DNA of 12,122 nt from Acidobacteriota bacterium (GTDB lineage Bacteria; Acidobacteriota; Polarisedimenticolia; J045): positions 3,116,503 through 3,128,624 of the forward strand of contig CP070706.1 in NCBI GenBank assembly GCA_020350085.1, read 5' to 3'. Below the pieces are notes generated by a model. The model was given only the letters and a program-made list of their open reading frames with translations, was not told the origin of the DNA and made no database searches. The stretch's first letter is position 1, and each line of letters opens with the position of its first letter. Positions 7,255-12,122 of this stretch are shown here, piece after piece. The position numbers were made by a program, and so were the translations under genes.

Positions 7255-7724
7255 CGCCAGCCGCTCCAAGCCCCGAGGCCCAGGAAGAGGCCGAACCGCA
7301 CCACGATGTTGGCGTACAGCCCGGCGATCAGGTCGTCGGCCATGATGCCCCAAGCGCCTGGCCAACGCTCCAGCCGACGTGCTGGCCACGGCTTGACGAC
7401 GTCGAAGGCGCGAAACACGAGGAAGCTGGCCAGCAGAATCCAGCCGCTCGCCGGAAGCGCGATCGTGGCGATCAGAAAGCCGGCGCTCTCATCGATCACG
7501 ACCTGCCCCGGGTCTTTTCGGCCCCAGCGCAGCTCGGCGTCACCGGCCGCCCAGACGCCCAGGGCGATGACGGCGAGCGTCACGGCGATGTGCCACGGCC
7601 AGGAACCCACCCGCCACAACAGCAGTACGAGAGGCACCGTGGCCGCGGTGCCGACAGTGCCCGAGGCCAGCGGTGCAAAGCCGCAGCCGAACCACGTGGC
7701 GAGCAGGACCCGCAAAGCGTTCAC
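7251..7724 (-). CDS. pgpA: Phosphatidylglycerophosphatase A
   Basis: PgpA removes phosphate from phosphatidylglycerophosphate to make phosphatidylglycerol at the inner membrane. The 157-residue product has family length and motifs: ASGTVGT near 20-26, VIDESAG (76-82), FRAFDVVKPWP (104-114) and IMADDLIAGLYANI (127-140). The acidic residues in IDES and MADD are the expected metal/catalytic positions. Hydrophobic segments lie at about 25-38, 45-62, 83-106 and 132-152, so it is a multi-pass membrane enzyme. The start is GTG 7722-7724, with GGAGG four bases upstream. The stop overlaps the ribF TTG as TTGA. The 84-base gap from rimO shows no clear terminator, so it probably belongs to the same operon. 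Confidence 0.93.
   Translation of the reverse strand: MNALRVLLATWFGCGFAPLASGTVGTAATVPLVLLLWRVGSWPWHIAVTLAVIALGVWAAGDAELRWGRKDPGQVVIDESAGFLIATIALPASGWILLASFLVFRAFDVVKPWPARRLERWPGAWGIMADDLIAGLYANIVVRFGLFLGLGAWSGWR
7264..7267 (-). promoter_or_regulatory. Ribosome binding site for ribF
   Basis: Minus-strand GGAG lies nine bases before TTG 7252-7254, inside the 3' end of pgpA. Together with the TTGA stop/start overlap and the N-terminal family alignment it fixes the ribF start at 7254. Confidence 0.55.
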
Positions 7725-7808
7725 GCTGCCTCCGTTTCCAGCGTGCTGCCGCTGTCGAGCTGCGCGCCCGCCGCCCGGAGAATCATCGAGCCGGTCGCGC
7801 CGCGGGAA

Positions 7809-9275
7809 TCACGCTCTCGCGACGAGCGTCGATGGATCGTCCGGACCATCGCCGGGTTCGCGGACAGATTCGACCTCGCCGGCCAGCCGGCCGACGAGTT
7901 CGAACGGCTCGGCTCGCTCGATGCGTACCCGCACGAGCCGTCCGGCCGGCAGATGATCGGCGCCGGCGATCAGCACGCGCCCATCGACCTCGGGTGCTTG
8001 GCCGCGCCAGCGCGCGCTGATCAGCGTCGGAGCGGTCTCTGCCGGCCCCTCGGTCAGCACCTCGAGCACAGAACCGACGCGCGCCTCGTTCCGCACGTGG
8101 GCCACCGCCGCAAGGATCTCCTCGAGCGCGCTCTGTCGTTCGCGTTTGACCTCGGCTGGCACGTCGTCTTGGTAGGCGAGTGCCGCGGTGGCCTGTTCAT
8201 GGGAGTAGGTGAACACCCCCGCGGCGTCGAGCGCGGCTCGCTCGACGAAGCGCGCCAGCGCGGCAAAGTGAGCGTCCGTTTCTCCGGGAAACCCGACGAT
8301 GAAGCCCGAGCGCACACCAGCGCCGGGAAGCGCCTCGCGAAGCTGCTCGAGCGGCTCGAGGTAGCTCTGCGCGTCTCCCGGACGCCGCATGCGTCGAAGA
8401 ATCTCGGCATCGGCGTGCTGCAACGGCAAGTCGATATACTCGACGACACGCCGCGCGCCTCGGAGCACGTCGAGCAGGCGCCGACTGATGCGTCCGGGGT
8501 AGAGGTAGTGGACGCGCACCCACGCGGGCCCGTCATCGAGACTGTCGATCGCCTCGAGCAGCTCGGCCAGCCCGTCTCTTTCGCCGCGATCGCGTCCGAA
8601 GCCGGTCGAGTCTTGGGCGATCAGATTGGCCTCGACGACGCCCTCGCTGGCCAGCCGGCGCAGCTCGTCGAGAACATCCTCCACGGGGCGAGAGCGCTGC
8701 CGCCCGCGAAACGTGGGAATCGCACAGAAAGCGCACGATTGATCGCAGCCCTCGGCGATCTTGACGTAAGCCGTCCAGGGCGGTGAAAGACGCCGCCGCG
8801 GCTGGGTGGCACCGTACAGCTTGCGCGCCGGGCCGGCAACCGGTAGCGGTCGCTTCATGCTGCTGGTGCGGCTCGTCCTACCAGCGCGCGTGGGCAGAAA
8901 CGCGGTGATCGCGTCGATCTGGTCGAGGCCGACGAACGCGTCGAGCTCCGGCAGTTCCTCGGCCAGCTCGGCAGCGGAGCGCTGGACGAGGCAGCCGGCA
9001 GCGATCACCCTGCGGCCCGGATGGGCCGATTTCCACGCGGCGGCCTCGAGCAGCGCCTCGACCGATTCCGCGCGGGCACGATCGATGAAGCCGCACGTAT
9101 TGATGATCAGCGTGTCGGCCAGCTCCGGATCATCGACGATCTCGACACCTTCGGCGGCCAGCCGCCCGAGCATCAGCTCACTATCGACCTGATTCTTGGG
9201 ACAGCCCAAGCTGACCAACGCCGCGCGACGCCGCTCCCGCGCATTCTGCGGGTCGCGATCGGCGGCGCTGATCAC
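7809..9275 (-). CDS. rimO: Ribosomal protein S12 (aspartate) methylthiotransferase
   Basis: RimO is a radical-SAM enzyme that methylthiolates a conserved aspartate of ribosomal protein S12. The 488-residue protein has the N-terminal methylthiotransferase domain with three cluster cysteines: Cys25 in VSLGCPKNQVDSE, Cys61 in INTCGF and Cys95 in AAGCLVQR. The radical-SAM motif is GCDQSCAFCAIPTFRG (Cys177, Cys181, Cys184), followed by IAQDSTGFGRDRG, VRVHYLYP, EYIDLPLQHAD and GFIVGFPGETD. A C-terminal TRAM-type domain spans about 395-470. The SLGCPKNQVDSE signature separates RimO from the tRNA enzyme MiaB. The GTG start overlaps the asnS stop as GTGA and has no clear Shine-Dalgarno, consistent with reinitiation. 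It gives about 20 residues before the first conserved strand, slightly longer than typical; a TTG at codon 20 would leave too little of the domain. A short polar tail follows the TRAM domain. Confidence 0.95.
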   Translation of the reverse strand: MISAADRDPQNARERRRAALVSLGCPKNQVDSELMLGRLAAEGVEIVDDPELADTLIINTCGFIDRARAESVEALLEAAAWKSAHPGRRVIAAGCLVQRSAAELAEELPELDAFVGLDQIDAITAFLPTRAGRTSRTSSMKRPLPVAGPARKLYGATQPRRRLSPPWTAYVKIAEGCDQSCAFCAIPTFRGRQRSRPVEDVLDELRRLASEGVVEANLIAQDSTGFGRDRGERDGLAELLEAIDSLDDGPAWVRVHYLYPGRISRRLLDVLRGARRVVEYIDLPLQHADAEILRRMRRPGDAQSYLEPLEQLREALPGAGVRSGFIVGFPGETDAHFAALARFVERAALDAAGVFTYSHEQATAALAYQDDVPAEVKRERQSALEEILAAVAHVRNEARVGSVLEVLTEGPAETAPTLISARWRGQAPEVDGRVLIAGADHLPAGRLVRVRIERAEPFELVGRLAGEVESVREPGDGPDDPSTLVARA

Positions 9276-10597
9276 GGGTAGAGCCGTCGCAGCGTCCTGG
9301 GGTAGGGGATCGCTTCGCGGGTGTGGCGAGCGCCGGAGATCCAGGCAACGAGTCTCTCGATCCCCATCCCGAAGCCGGCGTGCGGCACGGTGCCGAATCG
9401 GCGGATGTCGAGATACCAGCGGAACGCCTGTTCGGGCAAACCGTTTTCGTCGATGCGTCGAGCGAGCAGTTCGTGATCGTGAATGCGCTGGCTACCACCG
9501 ATGATCTCACCGTAGCCTTCCGGTGCGATGATGTCCATGCACAGCGCACGGTCCGGACGCTCGGGGTCGGGCTCCATGTAGAACGCCTTCACCGCCGTGG
9601 GGTAGCGGTGAATGATTAGAGGTCTGTCGAACATCTCGCCGAGAATCGTCTCATCCAGCGCGCCGAGATCGCTTCCGGGCTGGAACGGCGGGGCGCCGGC
9701 CTGCTGCGCGCGTGCGACGATGTCGGGACGGGTGAGCCGTTCCGCAACGTCGTCATAGCTCAGCCGAGGGAACGGCGGCGTGACGCTCTCGAGCTTCGTT
9801 GTGTCCCGCTCCAAGATCGCTAGCTCCTCGGAACGCCGCTCGAGCACGCGCGCGACGATGTGGCTGATCATCTGCTCGGCAAGCGCCATGATCTCGTCGA
9901 GGCCAGCCCACGCGATCTCGGGCTCGATCATCCAAAACTCGGTCAGGTGTCGCCGCGTGTCGGATTTCTCGGCGCGAAACGTCGGGCCGAAGCAGTAGAC
10001 CTTTCCGTGCGCGATGCAGGCAGGCTCCACGTAGAGCTGACCCGATTGCGACAAGTAAGCCGGGGCGCCGAAGTAGTCGGTCTCGAACAGCGTGCTGGTT
10101 CCCTCGCACGCAGCTGGCGTCAAGATCGGCGAGTCGATCAGAAGAAAGTCGCGCTCGTACATGAAGTCGCGACACGCCTTGACTATCTCGTCGCGTATCC
10201 GCATCACGGCCCACGGGCCTTTGTGACGCAGCCACAGATGACGATGATCGAGCAGAAACTCGATGCCGTGCTCCTTGCGGCCGATCGGATACTCCTCGGC
10301 CAGCTGGACGGTCTCGACGCCGGCGAGCTGAAGCTCGAAGCCGCCCGGAGCACGTTCGTCTTCCCGCACGACGCCCGTCAATCGCACGGCGGATTCGTGC
10401 GTCAGACGCGCCAGCTGCTCAAACTGATCAGCAGAAACGTCCTGGACCGACGCGACGGCCTGACAATTCCCCGACCCGTCCCGCACGACAAGGAAGGCAA
10501 TTCTGCCTTTCGATCGGCGGTGCGTGACCCAGCCCTGCAGCGTGACCTGCTCGCCGACGAAGCGGGCGAGATCACGAATGGCGACAATCGGGGGCAC
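9272..10597 (-). CDS. asnS: Asparaginyl-tRNA synthetase (class II)
   Basis: AsnRS attaches asparagine to tRNA-Asn in the cytoplasm. The 441-residue protein begins with an OB-fold anticodon-binding domain (about 15-100; VTLQGWVTHRRSKGRIAFL). The class II catalytic core follows: motif 1 region around FLLIDSPILTPAACEGTSTLF (151-171), AYLSQSGQLYVEP, motif 2 from FGPTFRAEKSDTRRHLTEF (203-221), IIGGSQR, and motif 3 GFGMGIERL (408-416). It ends YPRTLRRLYP. The CEGTSTLF stretch and the short C-terminus fit AsnRS rather than bacterial AspRS, which carries a large GAD insertion. The start is GTG 10595-10597 with GAGGA six bases upstream, inside the end of the EF-G-like gene; only two bases separate the genes. 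The stop overlaps the rimO GTG. Confidence 0.95.
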   Translation of the reverse strand: MPPIVAIRDLARFVGEQVTLQGWVTHRRSKGRIAFLVVRDGSGNCQAVASVQDVSADQFEQLARLTHESAVRLTGVVREDERAPGGFELQLAGVETVQLAEEYPIGRKEHGIEFLLDHRHLWLRHKGPWAVMRIRDEIVKACRDFMYERDFLLIDSPILTPAACEGTSTLFETDYFGAPAYLSQSGQLYVEPACIAHGKVYCFGPTFRAEKSDTRRHLTEFWMIEPEIAWAGLDEIMALAEQMISHIVARVLERRSEELAILERDTTKLESVTPPFPRLSYDDVAERLTRPDIVARAQQAGAPPFQPGSDLGALDETILGEMFDRPLIIHRYPTAVKAFYMEPDPERPDRALCMDIIAPEGYGEIIGGSQRIHDHELLARRIDENGLPEQAFRWYLDIRRFGTVPHAGFGMGIERLVAWISGARHTREAIPYPRTLRRLYP

Positions 10598-10599
10598 GA

Positions 10600-12122
10600 C
10601 TAGTCCTCGGTCTCCTGCGGCTTGAACTCTTCCATGAGCTTTTGCTGAATCTCGTACGGGACCTTTTCGTAGTGATCCAGCTCCATGGTGTACGAGCCGC
10701 GGCCCGAGGTGAGCGAACGAAGCGTGGCGTCGTACTCGAGCATCTCGGACATCGGGACCTCGGCACGGATCATGGCCCGACCCGCCAGGCTGTCCGAGCC
10801 CTGAACTTTGCCCCGGCGACGGTTCAGATCACCGAGGATATCGCCCATATTCTCGTCGGGGCAGGAGACGGCCACGCGCATGATCGGCTCCAGCACGACC
10901 GGCCCCGCGTCCTTGGTGGCCGTCTTGAAGCTCTCGCGGCCCGCCACCTGGAAGGCGATGTCTTTCGAATCGACCGGGTGCTCCTTGCCGTCGAAGACGA
11001 CCGCCTTGACGTCGACCATCGGATAGCCGGCGATCACGCCTTGAACGAGCACTTGGCGGATGCCCTTCTCGATCGACGGCCAGAAGTTGCGCGAGATCGC
11101 GCCGCCGAAAATCTCCGAATCGTATTCGAAGCCCGTACCCCGGGGGAGCGCCTCGACGCGCAGGTGCACTTCGGCGAACTGTCCGGCTCCACCGGTCTGC
11201 TTCTTGTGACGGTAGACGGCCTTGGCCGTCTTCGTGATCGTCTCGAGATAGGGGACCTTCGGCTTCTCGAGCACCGCCTTGACGCTGAATCGCCGCTGGA
11301 GCTTCTCGAGCACGATCCGCACGTGGTTCATACCGAGACCGGCGAGCATCAGCTCGTGGGTGCGCGCGTCGCGCTCGAGGCGGATCGTGGGGTCTTCTTC
11401 TGCGAGACGCTGCAATCCGGTGGCGATCTTCTCCTCTTCACCTTTGCCCTCGGCCTTCACGGCGTACGAGATCACCGGCGTCGGAAACGGAATGGCAGCG
11501 AGTTGGAGCGAGACCGACTTGTCGGCCACGATCGTGTCCCCGGTGTGCGTGTCCTTCAGCTTGCTCACCATGACGATGTCGCCGGCCTTAGCCTCCCCGA
11601 TCTTGACGCCGGACTTGCCGCGCGGTGCGGACAGCCCGGAGAGCTTCTCGGAGCTGGAGCGCGAAGCGTTCCAGGCCGACTGATCGGCGCTCGCGGAGCC
11701 GGAGAACAAGCGAATCAGCGTGATCCGCCCGGCGAAAGGATCGATGTACGTCTTGATCGCCTGAGCGACCAGAGGTCCGGAACTGTCGGCTTGGAGCGTC
11801 ACTTCCTGCTCTTTGTCGTCCTGGGCGCTCACCGGTGAGTGTTGGGCAGGCGAGGGGGCGAAATCGGCCAGTCCGTCGGCCAGGGCGTGCACGCCGGCCA
11901 GATTCGTTCCGGAACCGGCGAAAACGGGAAACAGGGCGCGCGAAGCGATCGCATTCCTCAAGCCGTTGCTGAGCTGTTCGGCGTTGAGCTCGCCCTGTTC
12001 GAGGTACACCTCCATCAAGGCGTCGTCGCTCTCGGTGACCAGATCGAAGAGCTGCTCCTGAGCCGCTCGCACCGCTTCGGCCATCTCTTCGGGCGGATCA
12101 CCCGTCTCGACATACGGTGTGC
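10600..12122 (-). CDS. EF-G-family translational GTPase, 5' end beyond the window
   Basis: The frame stays open past the right edge; about 507 residues are visible. Against a usual EF-G length near 690, roughly the first 180-200 residues, with GTP-binding motifs G1 to G4, are missing. Visible parts in order: the end of the G domain (DDALMEVYLEQGEL, then VFAGSGTNLAGV at the G5 position), domain II (GPLVAQAIKTYIDPFAGRI, AGDIVMVSKLKDTHTGDT), domain III (LAEEDPTIRLERDARTHELM, then GLGMNHVRIVLEKLQRRF), domain IV (RHKKQTGGAGQFAEVHLRV, SIEKGIRQ) and domain V (EPIMRVAVSCPDENMGDILG, RRRGKVQG, LRSLTSGRGSYTMELDHYE). Its neighbour is asnS, not rpsL, rpsG or tuf, and several motifs depart from canonical EF-G, so I infer an EF-G2-type paralogue rather than the main EF-G. 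Any role in elongation, recycling or ribosome rescue is unresolved. An internal ATG at 12082-12084 is not the true start. Confidence 0.92.
   Translation of the reverse strand, partial: TPYVETGDPPEEMAEAVRAAQEQLFDLVTESDDALMEVYLEQGELNAEQLSNGLRNAIASRALFPVFAGSGTNLAGVHALADGLADFAPSPAQHSPVSAQDDKEQEVTLQADSSGPLVAQAIKTYIDPFAGRITLIRLFSGSASADQSAWNASRSSSEKLSGLSAPRGKSGVKIGEAKAGDIVMVSKLKDTHTGDTIVADKSVSLQLAAIPFPTPVISYAVKAEGKGEEEKIATGLQRLAEEDPTIRLERDARTHELMLAGLGMNHVRIVLEKLQRRFSVKAVLEKPKVPYLETITKTAKAVYRHKKQTGGAGQFAEVHLRVEALPRGTGFEYDSEIFGGAISRNFWPSIEKGIRQVLVQGVIAGYPMVDVKAVVFDGKEHPVDSKDIAFQVAGRESFKTATKDAGPVVLEPIMRVAVSCPDENMGDILGDLNRRRGKVQGSDSLAGRAMIRAEVPMSEMLEYDATLRSLTSGRGSYTMELDHYEKVPYEIQQKLMEEFKPQETED

Noticed and set aside
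7255..7389. N-terminal extension of RibF from an ATG at 7389.
   Set aside because: The 45 added residues are Arg/Pro-rich and lie inside pgpA; the TTG at 7252-7254 gives the standard family start and length.
7721..7786. A 21-codon frame (MILRAAGAQLDSGSTLETEAA) ending in GTGA over the pgpA start, resembling a leader peptide.
   Set aside because: It has no Shine-Dalgarno before its ATG and no attenuator-like hairpin or codon run, so a chance frame in an 84-base gap is more likely.
7227..8786. A 519-codon plus-strand frame opposite rimO and pgpA.
   Set aside because: It runs antisense across parts of three well-supported genes and has an Arg/Pro/Gln-rich composition with no family motif; a composition shadow.
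10642..11838. A 398-codon plus-strand frame opposite the EF-G-like gene.
   Set aside because: It is entirely antisense to conserved EF-G domains and has no motif of its own.
1..12122. CRISPR arrays, tRNA or rRNA genes, transposase genes, terminal inverted repeats, tandem repeats, riboswitches (including an FMN element near ribF).
   Set aside because: I looked on both strands and saw none. ribF starts inside pgpA, leaving no room for a leader, and the gaps contain no repeated units or conserved RNA cores.

Overview
This is a GC-rich stretch of a bacterial chromosome, with G or C at most third codon positions. All nine genes I can support lie on the minus strand, so transcription runs from the right edge to the left. 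In transcription order they are: an EF-G-family GTPase cut by the right edge, asparaginyl-tRNA synthetase (asnS), ribosomal protein S12 methylthiotransferase (rimO), phosphatidylglycerophosphatase A (pgpA), bifunctional riboflavin kinase/FAD synthetase (ribF), a TVP38/TMEM64 (DedA-like) membrane protein, a very large secreted C25 (gingipain-type) cysteine peptidase with fibronectin type III repeats, an ECF-type RNA polymerase sigma factor, and an unidentified gene cut by the left edge.

Right half (about 6292-12122): a tight housekeeping block. The EF-G-like gene and asnS are 2 bases apart. asnS and rimO share GTGA, pgpA and ribF share TTGA, and an 84-base gap separates rimO from pgpA. The non-ATG starts (GTG, GTG, GTG, TTG) and the stop/start overlaps suggest one operon with translational coupling. 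It combines translation (EF-G-like, AsnS, RimO), phospholipid synthesis (PgpA) and flavin cofactor synthesis (RibF).

Left half (1-6198): looser spacing (93, 169, 112 and 37 bases between genes) and an envelope/secretion flavour: a multi-pass membrane protein, a 1430-residue exported protease and a sigma factor with its own possible -10 box. The protease keeps its catalytic His and Cys. Its architecture is a propeptide-like N-terminus, a beta-rich middle, the C25 domain and four FN3-like repeats. It resembles gingipain/PorU-type C25 proteins but shows no recognisable C-terminal sorting domain.

Organism: an uncultured, high-GC, probably Gram-negative bacterium is a reasonable guess (Acidobacteriota, Myxococcota or a related phylum). 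This rests only on composition and gene content and is weak. No tRNA, rRNA, CRISPR array, insertion sequence or phage gene was seen, and no gene-free stretch exceeds about 170 bases. The long plus-strand open frames are antisense shadows. The most interesting items are the C25 protease and its unusual cysteine distribution, the sigma factor and unknown gene behind it, and the divergent EF-G paralogue beside asnS.
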